From NCBI GenBank assembly GCA_025361465.1, contig JANYAG010000021.1, positions 1-5,488 on the forward strand: a DNA stretch of 5,488 nucleotides, written 5' to 3'. Numbering within the stretch: position 1 is the first letter of the stretch; each line of letters starts with the position of its first letter. The notes beneath the pieces are model-generated. The model was not told the DNA's origin. It did no database searches and worked only from the letters and a program-made list of their open reading frames with translations. This DNA comes from Gemmatimonadota bacterium (GTDB lineage: Bacteria; Gemmatimonadota; Gemmatimonadetes; Gemmatimonadales; GWC2-71-9). Below are positions 1-5,488 of this stretch, piece by piece. The position numbers were made by a program, and so were the translations under genes.

Positions 1-595
1 TCTCGCCGAAGCGCACCAGCAAGGTCCGTTGCGTGTGATCCGCGCGCTCCAGCTCGCGGAACAGCACGCCAACCTCGATCAGCAGCAGCGCGGTGATGAG
101 CAGGACGAAGAAGCTATGACCAAGATCGGCGACCAGGGTTCCGACCAAGGAGGCGACGGGGCCGATCAGGACGCCGGGATCGAGAAGGTCGAGGGAGGTG
201 AGGGTGGAGGTGTCGACGCCGACCCGCTGGAGCAGGCCGAAGAGCTGGTCGCGCAGGACCGCGAGTTGCTGCCCGTAGGCTGGGAGGCGATGCGACAGCT
301 GGGTGACTGAAACGCCGACCAGGGTGGTGACGGCCGCACCGCCGACCAGGACAATCAGCAGCGTCAGCGCTACGGCGAAGCCGGCCGGCACACCTCGGCG
401 GACCAGGAACAGCATCAGCGGGCTGAGGATCAGCGCCAGGAACAGCGCCAGGAGAAAGGTGGTCAGGATCGGCGCCACCGCCTTGATACCGGCGACGATT
501 ACCACCAGGCAGGCGCCGGCGATCAGCAGGCGGAGCAGCTGCGGCAGTCCGCGCTCCACGCGCGGCACGGGTGGGGCCGGCGCCGGTTCGGTCAT
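1..595 (-). CDS. AI-2E family transporter (YdiK/PerM-like permease), N-terminal part (3' end outside window)
   Basis: The frame is open from the ATG at 595 to the left edge, giving 198 residues of what is normally a protein of about 350 aa. A short proline-rich cytosolic leader (MTEPAPAPPVPRVERG) precedes hydrophobic segments at about 21-40, 43-65 and 72-97. An amphipathic, largely extramembrane stretch (about 98-142) and another hydrophobic region (about 144-178) follow. The block LALILSPLMLFLVRRGVPAGFAVALT (split at 52-61 and 62-77) resembles the AI-2E family signature, in which a Pro-containing helix ends in a basic RRG(V/L)P turn. Members include E. coli TqsA, linked to autoinducer-2 export, but also Na+/H+ antiporters and many of unknown substrate, so I infer only a polytopic inner-membrane permease. 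The start codon shares ATGA with the ftsK stop, and no good Shine-Dalgarno sequence precedes it. Hydropathy and the short signature support the family call; the C-terminal half, needed to confirm it, is missing. Confidence 0.87.
   Translation of the reverse strand, partial: MTEPAPAPPVPRVERGLPQLLRLLIAGACLVVIVAGIKAVAPILTTFLLALFLALILSPLMLFLVRRGVPAGFAVALTLLIVLVGGAAVTTLVGVSVTQLSHRLPAYGQQLAVLRDQLFGLLQRVGVDTSTLTSLDLLDPGVLIGPVASLVGTLVADLGHSFFVLLITALLLIEVGVLFRELERADHTQRTLLVRFGE
592..595 (-). promoter_or_regulatory. ATGA stop/start overlap coupling ftsK to the AI-2E permease
   Basis: The minus strand reads ACCGCATGACC: TGA ends ftsK and ATG opens the permease gene. The 20 nt upstream (CTCGACGAGTACACCGC region) contain no clear GGAGG-like element, so reinitiation by ribosomes finishing ftsK is the likely source of permease translation. 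Confidence 0.55.
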
Positions 596-2808
596 GCGGT
601 GTACTCGTCGAGCTGGTAGAGGCCGATCAGCACGTCCCGGGGCTTGGAGCCGTTGGGCGGGCCGAGGATGCCGGCGTCATGCAGCTGGTCGATGATCCGG
701 GCGGCCCGGCCGTAGCCGATGCCGAGCCGCCGCTGCAGGAGCGACGTCGAGCCGCCCTGATGCTGAATGCAGGTTTCGGCCGCCTGCCGGAACAGTGCGT
801 CACGCTCCCCGGCACCGCCGCCAGCGCCGCCACCTTCTTCCGCTTCTTCCTGGGCTCGCATGATTTCGAGGATATCGGCTTCGTTCGCGACCACGTGGGC
901 CGGGGCATCGCGCCGCTCGGCATACCACTGCATCAACCGCTCGGTCTCGTCGGTCGAGATGAAGGCGCCCTGCACGCGGATCGGCTCGTTGCGTCCGGGC
1001 GGAAGGAAGAGCATGTCGCCGTTGCCGAGCAGGGCTTCGGCGCCGTTCTGGTCGATGATGGTGCGTGAATCGACCTTGCTCGCCACCCGGAAGGCGATCC
1101 GGCTGGGAAAATTGGCCTTGATCAGCCCGGTCAGGACGTTCACGCTGGGCCGCTGGGTGGAAAGGATCAGGTGGATACCGATGGCCCGGGCCTTCTGCGC
1201 CAGCATCGCCAGTGGGGTCTCGATTTCCGCCTGCACCGTCATCATCAGGTCGGCCAGTTCGTCGACGAACAGCACGATCAGCGGCAACTGCCCTTCGCCG
1301 TACACTTCCTGGCGCGCTTCTTCGGGCGGCGTGTCGGGCGCCTCGCGGGCGACGGTCGTGAGCGTCGGCCGGGCCCCGGGCGGATTCCTGAGCGGCTTCC
1401 CCTCGCGGACCTTCAGATTGAATTCGGCGAGGTTGCGGACACTGTTGGCGTTGAGCAGCGCGTAGCGGCGGTTCATCTCGTACACCGCCCACTTGAGCAC
1501 CTTGGCCGCATCGTTGTTGTCAGTGACCACCTTGAGTCGCAGGTGCGGCAGGTCATTGTACACCGACAACTCGACCATCTTCGGATCGATCATCAGCAGG
1601 CGCAGTTCGCTTGCGGTGAACTTGTAGACCAGGGCCGTGATGATGGTGTTGATCGCGATCGACTTGCCCGAGCCCGTGGCTCCGGCCACCAGGAGGTGAG
1701 GCATCCGGGTCAGGTCGGCAATGACGGGACGACCCTCGAGATTGCGGCCCATGGCGATCGGAATCACCGCCGTGGACTCCTGGAACTCGGCACTCGCCAG
1801 CAGTTCACGGAGCGTGACCATGCGCGGGGACGGATTGGCGATTTCCACTCCGACGGCGCCCCGGCCCGGAATCGGCGCGACACGGAGCGACGCCGCGCGC
1901 ATGGTGATCGCCAGATCGTCGGCGAGCGCGATGATCCGCCCGGCCTTCACCCCGGCAGCGGGAACCACCTCAAACTGCGATACCGTGGGCCCGGAGGTGA
2001 TGCCGGCCAGGGTGCATTCGACCTTGAACGTCCGGAGCGTGTCGAGCAGCAATTGACCGAGGCGCTGCAGTTCGGCCTGATCGGCCTCGACGTTTCCGGC
2101 ACGCGGCGGGTCGAGCAGGTCGAGCGGCGGCAAGGCATCGTCCACGGAACGAGTGCTGACGGGCTTGGTCGACTTCCGCGCGGCCTTCGGTCGCCGCGGC
2201 ACGGCGACCTCCTCCTCATCGTCGCCTTCCTCCTCGAGCCCAACCCCGGTCGCATCGTCCGACGACTCCGGCAGGGTGGGCTGGCGGACTGGCATGACGC
2301 TGGACCCGTCGGTGCTCTGGACACGCTCGAGACGCTGCAACGGATGCCACGCCAAGGTGCCAAGCGTCACGGCGGTGAGCGCGACGAACCCGGCAAGCAG
2401 CGCCCCGGCGACGCCGATGGAGTCGAGGGCCGTGCTCGCCAGCAGTCCCGGCAGCCAGCCGGTGAGCCGCGCCGGCCACCCCCACGCCGACATCTCCGGG
2501 AGAAACACCCCCTGATCCACCCGGGTGAGGACGCCAATCCCGTAGGGGATCAGCACCATGGCCCCGAGGGCCAGGACGGCGGCGCGCTTCATGTCGAGCC
2601 GCGGCAGGCGATCGAACCCCGCCAGACCGATCATCGCGCCAAGCAACGGGGCGCCGACGGCGCCGAGGCCAAGGGCACGCCATAACGCCGGGCCGATGAC
2701 GCTGCCGAGCGGGCCAGTGATGTCGAGGGGCAGCAGGGCGAGTGCGAGGAACGCCCCCAGTACGAGCGCGGCCACCGCGCCGAACCGCCGACGGAAGCGC
2801 TGGTCCAT
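592..2808 (-). CDS. ftsK: DNA translocase FtsK/SpoIIIE
   Basis: FtsK is a membrane-anchored hexameric DNA pump that clears and aligns the chromosome terminus at the division septum. It is 738 aa, a short form like SpoIIIE and unlike the roughly 1300-aa E. coli protein. The N-terminus (about 10-155) has four or five hydrophobic segments. A short charged linker follows (about 160-240) with an acidic run at 191-200 and a basic patch at 204-216. The FtsK alpha region is marked by GPTVSQFEVVPAAGVKAG (273-290). The motor has Walker A GATGSGKS (376-383), IDPK (407-410), Walker B LFVDELADL (513-521), STQRPSVNVLTGLIKANFPSR (550-570) and DQNGAEALLGNGDML (586-600). A Gly/Glu-rich spacer (653-670) leads to the winged-helix gamma domain (about 671-735), which reads DNA polarity sequences; GRAARIIDQLHDAGILGP and GSKPRDVL are intact. 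A GGAAGGG lies 8 nt before the ATG. The start overlaps the comB stop by 1 base, and the stop overlaps the next gene by 4. No active-site defect is seen. Confidence 0.97.
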   Translation of the reverse strand: MDQRFRRRFGAVAALVLGAFLALALLPLDITGPLGSVIGPALWRALGLGAVGAPLLGAMIGLAGFDRLPRLDMKRAAVLALGAMVLIPYGIGVLTRVDQGVFLPEMSAWGWPARLTGWLPGLLASTALDSIGVAGALLAGFVALTAVTLGTLAWHPLQRLERVQSTDGSSVMPVRQPTLPESSDDATGVGLEEEGDDEEEVAVPRRPKAARKSTKPVSTRSVDDALPPLDLLDPPRAGNVEADQAELQRLGQLLLDTLRTFKVECTLAGITSGPTVSQFEVVPAAGVKAGRIIALADDLAITMRAASLRVAPIPGRGAVGVEIANPSPRMVTLRELLASAEFQESTAVIPIAMGRNLEGRPVIADLTRMPHLLVAGATGSGKSIAINTIITALVYKFTASELRLLMIDPKMVELSVYNDLPHLRLKVVTDNNDAAKVLKWAVYEMNRRYALLNANSVRNLAEFNLKVREGKPLRNPPGARPTLTTVAREAPDTPPEEARQEVYGEGQLPLIVLFVDELADLMMTVQAEIETPLAMLAQKARAIGIHLILSTQRPSVNVLTGLIKANFPSRIAFRVASKVDSRTIIDQNGAEALLGNGDMLFLPPGRNEPIRVQGAFISTDETERLMQWYAERRDAPAHVVANEADILEIMRAQEEAEEGGGAGGGAGERDALFRQAAETCIQHQGGSTSLLQRRLGIGYGRAARIIDQLHDAGILGPPNGSKPRDVLIGLYQLDEYTA

Positions 2809-3557
2809 CAGCGGCGCCCTTCCACATCGGCCAGCGTGACGCGCTGGTCGTGATACAGTGGAATAACCGGGTGGCGATCGACCATGGCGGCGACCCGCAG
2901 GTCCTCGCGATTGCCGATGGCAGTCAAGGCACGCCCGGCGGCGGACAGCGCCAGCACGCGCTCCAGCCGGTCACCGTACCGGCGAACCAGGTCGACCGCA
3001 ACCAGGGCTGCATCATTGAGCCCGCGCCGGCGCCGGCTTCCTCCGAGCGCCTCGACGACAAGGCGGCCGGCAAGGTACGCGTCATCCAGACCGAAGCCGT
3101 GATTCCGCCCCGCGCAAAGCACGAGGACCTCCTTCCCCTCCTCGAGCGCGGCGCGCGCGCGCGCGCCGGCCAGGCTGAGGTTGACGCCGGCGGCGACCAC
3201 CACTTCCCGGGCCCCGGTCGTCGCCAGCAGCGCCGCGGTGCCATTGGTCGTGGCCATGACCAGGGTCTTCCCCTTCACCGCGACTTCGTCCATCTCCGCG
3301 GGAGAGTTGCCCAGATCGAACCCGGGAATCCGCTCGCCCTGACGTTCGCCCGCGAGCAGCACATCGCTGGTATCCAGCCGCTGGGCGATCCGGGTCGCAT
3401 CGCTTGCGTCATCAGCGACGATCACGGCGCGAGCGCCATGATGAAGGGCGGCGCACATGGTCGAGGTGGCGCGGAGCACGTCGATGACGAAGACGGTGCG
3501 CCCGGCGAAGTCTCCCGGCACGAGGCCAAGCGGGGAGAAGGCGACGTCGAGCGTCAT
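2808..3557 (-). CDS. comB: ComB-family 2-phosphosulfolactate phosphatase
   Basis: In methanogens ComB is an Mg-dependent phosphatase that converts 2-phosphosulfolactate to sulfolactate during coenzyme M synthesis. Many bacteria that make no coenzyme M carry homologues whose substrate is unproven. The 249-aa product is close to family length. It shows the conserved blocks VIDVLRATSTMCAAL (24-38, acidic residue D26), GER (70-72), DLGNSPAE (81-88), ATTNGTAAL (102-110), LCAGRNHGFGLDDAYLAG (147-164) and, near the end, GNREDLRVAAMVDRHPVIPLY (215-235). There is no signal peptide or membrane segment, so it is probably cytosolic. The start shares ATGA with the accC stop, and the stop shares TGATG with ftsK. 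Family membership is clear; the reaction in this organism is not, because no ComA or ComC partner is visible. The symbol follows the family name only. Confidence 0.93.
   Translation of the reverse strand: MTLDVAFSPLGLVPGDFAGRTVFVIDVLRATSTMCAALHHGARAVIVADDASDATRIAQRLDTSDVLLAGERQGERIPGFDLGNSPAEMDEVAVKGKTLVMATTNGTAALLATTGAREVVVAAGVNLSLAGARARAALEEGKEVLVLCAGRNHGFGLDDAYLAGRLVVEALGGSRRRRGLNDAALVAVDLVRRYGDRLERVLALSAAGRALTAIGNREDLRVAAMVDRHPVIPLYHDQRVTLADVEGRR
2817..2823 (-). promoter_or_regulatory. Ribosome binding site of ftsK
   Basis: GGAAGGG on the minus strand lies 8 nt before the ATG at 2808, inside the last codons of comB (…VEGRR). Sequence and spacing are both good, and it fixes the FtsK start at the MDQRFRRR N-terminus just ahead of the first membrane segment. 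Confidence 0.65.
3149..3168. repeat. 20-bp perfect palindrome containing a 16-bp alternating GC run
   Basis: Positions 3151-3166 alternate G and C without interruption, and the palindrome extends symmetrically to 3149 and 3168. It lies inside comB and encodes the GARARAA stretch (residues 131-137). Alternating GC of this length can adopt left-handed Z-DNA and is prone to replication slippage. In a GC-rich gene it may be only the result of alternating Ala (GCG/GCC) and Arg (CGC) codons. Confidence 0.6.
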
Positions 3558-4915
3558 CCCTCGACGTGTTCAGGCCGCAGCAGGTGCGATTCGCGCTCGA
3601 GGAACTTGGTGTCGATCTTCCCCGAGACGAAGTCCGGGTGCCGGATCACACGGGACAGGAACGGGATGGTGGTGGTCACGCCCTCGAGAATGAACGTATC
3701 GAGGGCTTGGCGGAGTCGCGCCAAGGCTTCCTCACGATCACGGCCAAAGGCAATGAGCTTCGCCAGCAGCGAGTCGTAGTACGGCGGCACGGTGTAGCCG
3801 GCGTACACATGCGTATCGACCCGGATGCCGGGGCCGCCCGGCGGATGATACGCGGTGATGAGACCGGGACATGGCTGGAAGTTCCGGAAGGGATCTTCAG
3901 CGTTGATGCGCACCTCGATGGCGTGCCCCGAAAACCGCACCGCATCGAAGGAGAGCGGCTCACCCGCCGCGGCGCGCACCTGTTCCTTCACCAGGTCCTG
4001 GCCGGTCACCATCTCGGTGACCGGGTGTTCGACCTGAATCCGGGTGTTCATCTCCATGAAGTAGAACGAGCCGTCCTCATCGAGGAGGAATTCGATGGTG
4101 CCCGCGCCAGTATACCCGATCGCCGACGCGAGCCGGACCGCCGCCTCCCCCATCTGCTCACGCAGGTCCGCTGTGAGCGCCGGAGAGGGCGACTCCTCGA
4201 TCAGCTTCTGGTGACGCCGCTGGACCGAACAGTCGCGCTCGCCGAGGTGCACAACGCGGCCGTGTTGATCCCCCAGGATCTGGATTTCCACGTGCCGTGG
4301 GCGACTGAGGTACTTCTCGACGTACACATCGCCATTGCCGAAGGCCGAGAGCGCCTCGTTCTGTGCCAAGGAAAAGAGCTGGCTGAAGTTCTCGACATCG
4401 CTGGCGATGCGCATCCCCTTGCCGCCGCCCCCCGCGGTCGCCTTGATGATGACCGGGAAGCCGATCCCTTGGGCGACGGTCAACGCCTCATCCACATCGC
4501 GCATGATGCCGGGCGAGCCAGGCACGGTCGGCACGTTGGCTTCGGCCGCGAGGCGCCGGGCCGAGGCCTTGTCGCCCATGGCCCGGATCTGGTCGCCCGT
4601 TGGGCCGATGAACGCGATGTTGGACGCGCGGCAGGTATCGGCGAATTCGGCGTTCTCGGCCAGGAAGCCATACCCAGGGTGAATGGCATCGGCGCCCGTG
4701 AGTTCAGCCGCGGCAATCAGGTTCGGGATCTTGAGGTAGGAGAGCCGGCCTTGCGGCGGACCGATGCAGAGGTCATCATCGGCGAAGCGCACGTGCAGCG
4801 ACTCGCGGTCGGCCTCGCTGTACACCGCGACGGTCCGAATGCCCAGTTCGTGGCACGCGCGAATGACCCGCAGCGCAATCTCGCCGCGGTTGGCAATCAG
4901 GACCTTGCGGAACAT
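3554..4915 (-). CDS. accC: Acetyl-CoA carboxylase, biotin carboxylase subunit AccC
   Basis: AccC carries out the ATP- and bicarbonate-dependent carboxylation of biotin on the carrier protein AccB, the first half-reaction of acetyl-CoA carboxylase in fatty acid synthesis; it is cytosolic. The 453-aa length matches the usual stand-alone subunit (about 450), with no biotinyl or carboxyltransferase domain fused. Domains in order: N-terminal domain starting KVLIANRGEIALRVIRA (4-20), HPGYGFLAEN (79-88), ATP-grasp with K116 and the glycine-rich loop AGGGGKGMR (161-169), ERDCS with C229, K237, E275, and the metal and catalytic EMNTRIQVEHP (288-298, giving E288, R292 and E296), then RINAEDP (336-342). 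All key residues known from E. coli AccC are present. The start at 4915 is preferred over an in-frame ATG at 5056 because family homology begins at MFRKVLIANRGEIA and a GGAG lies 10 nt upstream. It overlaps the pilus ATPase stop by 1 base and the comB start by 4. No accB lies next to it. Confidence 0.98.
   Translation of the reverse strand: MFRKVLIANRGEIALRVIRACHELGIRTVAVYSEADRESLHVRFADDDLCIGPPQGRLSYLKIPNLIAAAELTGADAIHPGYGFLAENAEFADTCRASNIAFIGPTGDQIRAMGDKASARRLAAEANVPTVPGSPGIMRDVDEALTVAQGIGFPVIIKATAGGGGKGMRIASDVENFSQLFSLAQNEALSAFGNGDVYVEKYLSRPRHVEIQILGDQHGRVVHLGERDCSVQRRHQKLIEESPSPALTADLREQMGEAAVRLASAIGYTGAGTIEFLLDEDGSFYFMEMNTRIQVEHPVTEMVTGQDLVKEQVRAAAGEPLSFDAVRFSGHAIEVRINAEDPFRNFQPCPGLITAYHPPGGPGIRVDTHVYAGYTVPPYYDSLLAKLIAFGRDREEALARLRQALDTFILEGVTTTIPFLSRVIRHPDFVSGKIDTKFLERESHLLRPEHVEG
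3558..3562 (-). promoter_or_regulatory. GAGGG directly abutting the comB start codon
   Basis: The minus strand reads GTCGAGGG then ATGA. The purine-rich GAGGG touches the ATG with no spacer, too close for normal Shine-Dalgarno pairing with this start. Because the accC stop overlaps in the same ATGA, termination-reinitiation is the more likely way comB is translated. It may instead simply be the accC codons for Glu-Gly. Confidence 0.35.
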
Positions 4916-5488
4916 CAGCGCGAATCTCCGCCCGGCATGTCCGTGAAGGTGCGGTCGGAGGCTGCGCTCACCCCGGAAACGCGCAGGGCGAATTCGCTCG
5001 GGTGGGTCGCATGGAAGACCGCTTCTTCGTAGGTGATGACGCCGTCCTGGTACCAACGCATGAGCGACTGGTCAAACGACTGCATGCCATAGGTCACGCC
5101 ACCCTGGGCAATCAGCCCCGGGATGTCGAGGGCCTTCTGGATGTCGCGGACACTGTCCGCGACCGCGGCCGAGTTGATCAGCACCTCGACGGCCGGCACG
5201 CGTCCGGTCCCATCGGCCCGCGGCACCAGGCGCAACGAGACCACCGCGGCGAGCGCGGTGGACAGCAGCATGCGGATTTCGGCGTGCTGGTGTGGCGGGT
5301 AGAAGGAGAGGACGCGCGAGATCGTCTGGGTGGCATCAGTGGTGTGGATCGTGGTGAGCACCAGGTGTCCGGTGTCCGCCGCCTTCAGCGCGGTGTCCAT
5401 CGTCTCCATGTCGCGAATTTCGCCGATGAGGATGACATCGGGATCCTGCCGCAACACGTGCCGCAACGCCTTGATGAAGCTGAGCGTG
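4915..5488 (-). CDS. PilT/PilU-type type IV pilus ATPase, C-terminal part (5' end outside window)
   Basis: This is a hexameric cytoplasmic ATPase of the type IV pilus retraction class, which depolymerises pilin at the base of the pilus to drive twitching. The last 190 residues are visible; the frame is open to the right edge, so the N-terminal PAS-like domain and Walker A are off-window. Seen here, numbering from the first visible codon: the Walker B region DVILIGEIRD (17-26, with the usual GE pair), the His box HLVLTTIHTTDA (41-52), and the C-terminal signature GMQSFDQSL (134-142) followed by ITYEEAVFHATHPSEF. These are PilT-family hallmarks. The AIRNLIRE-like stretch expected around 105-117 is not recognisable, and the tail is closer to PilU or other PilT paralogues, so I give no symbol. 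A TTG at 5466 is internal to the conserved domain and is not the start. The stop codon TGA overlaps the accC start by one base (TGATG). It is the most upstream visible gene of the operon. Confidence 0.93.
   Translation of the reverse strand, partial: TLSFIKALRHVLRQDPDVILIGEIRDMETMDTALKAADTGHLVLTTIHTTDATQTISRVLSFYPPHQHAEIRMLLSTALAAVVSLRLVPRADGTGRVPAVEVLINSAAVADSVRDIQKALDIPGLIAQGGVTYGMQSFDQSLMRWYQDGVITYEEAVFHATHPSEFALRVSGVSAASDRTFTDMPGGDSR
4926..4929 (-). promoter_or_regulatory. Ribosome binding site of accC
   Basis: On the minus strand GGAG (within GGCGGAGATT) lies inside the last codons of the pilus ATPase gene, 10 nt before the ATG at 4915. It supports the 453-aa AccC start over a 47-residue N-terminal extension from the ATG at 5056, whose sequence is arginine/proline-rich out-of-frame pilT translation. 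Confidence 0.6.

Noticed and set aside
29..310. 93-aa Asp/Glu/Gln-rich open frame on the plus strand
   Set aside because: It is antisense to the permease gene, whose hydrophobic codons read as acidic and Gln-rich on the other strand; no ribosome site or family similarity.
799..852. Gly/Glu repeat in FtsK (EEAEEGGGAGGGAGE) as a possible insertion or repeat expansion
   Set aside because: It sits exactly at the flexible junction between the motor and the gamma domain, a place where FtsK proteins normally carry a variable linker.
1171..2685. 504-aa open frame on the plus strand
   Set aside because: It lies wholly antisense to ftsK, which has intact Walker A, Walker B and gamma-domain motifs. 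Its translation is rich in Arg, Gly, His and Asp without domain-like blocks, as expected from the complement of a GC-rich gene.
2742..3779. 345-aa open frame on the plus strand
   Set aside because: It spans antisense of comB and the ends of ftsK and accC, crossing three real gene boundaries, with low-complexity composition and no family motif.
3566..5032. 488-aa open frame on the plus strand
   Set aside because: It is antisense to accC, whose entire catalytic set is conserved. The plus-strand product has no recognisable motif and its open length follows from high GC.
4916..5056. Upstream in-frame ATG extending AccC by 47 residues
   Set aside because: The extension reads as Arg/Pro/His-rich sequence within the pilus ATPase gene, homology starts at MFRKVLIANRGE, and the GGAG at 4926-4929 serves the start at 4915.
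1..5488. Possible promoters, terminators, riboswitches or RNA genes between genes
   Set aside because: There are no intergenic bases at all; I saw no stem-loop plus T-tract on either strand and no tRNA- or rRNA-like stretch.

Overview
The window is a gapless, fully coding stretch with five genes, all on the minus strand. They are therefore read from the right edge to the left: a PilT/PilU-type pilus ATPase (3' part only), accC (biotin carboxylase), a ComB-family 2-phosphosulfolactate phosphatase, ftsK (DNA translocase) and an AI-2E family permease (5' part only). There are no RNA genes, mobile elements, CRISPR arrays or prophage genes, and no terminator or promoter that I can recognise. The DNA is strongly GC-rich, with G/C-dominated third codon positions, and this produces long open frames on the opposite strand that I treat as shadows.

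Layout. Positions 5488-4915 hold the C-terminal 190 residues of the pilus ATPase. Positions 4915-3554 hold accC (453 aa), 3557-2808 the ComB-like protein (249 aa), 2808-592 ftsK (738 aa) and 595-1 the first 198 residues of the permease. Every junction is an overlap: TGATG (1 base shared) at pilT/accC, ATGA (4 bases shared) at accC/comB, TGATG at comB/ftsK and ATGA at ftsK/permease. This is the clearest structural feature of the window. It points to one polycistronic transcript with translational coupling, whose promoter and terminator lie outside the window.

Organism. The combination suggests a GC-rich bacterium with type IV pili and a compact genome style. The FtsK is short, closer in length to SpoIIIE than to the very long proteobacterial FtsK. 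My best guess is Gemmatimonadota or a similar GC-rich lineage, but that rests on general impression and not on a marker gene.

How the genes relate. The five products do not form one known pathway: surface motility, the first step of fatty acid synthesis, a small phosphatase of uncertain substrate, chromosome segregation at division, and a membrane permease. What they share is tight co-expression and, loosely, growth, envelope and division functions. I found no convincing undescribed system. The points most worth checking are the unbroken chain of overlaps, accC following a pilus ATPase instead of accB, the ComB homologue with no visible coenzyme M context, and the divergent C-terminal region of the pilus ATPase.
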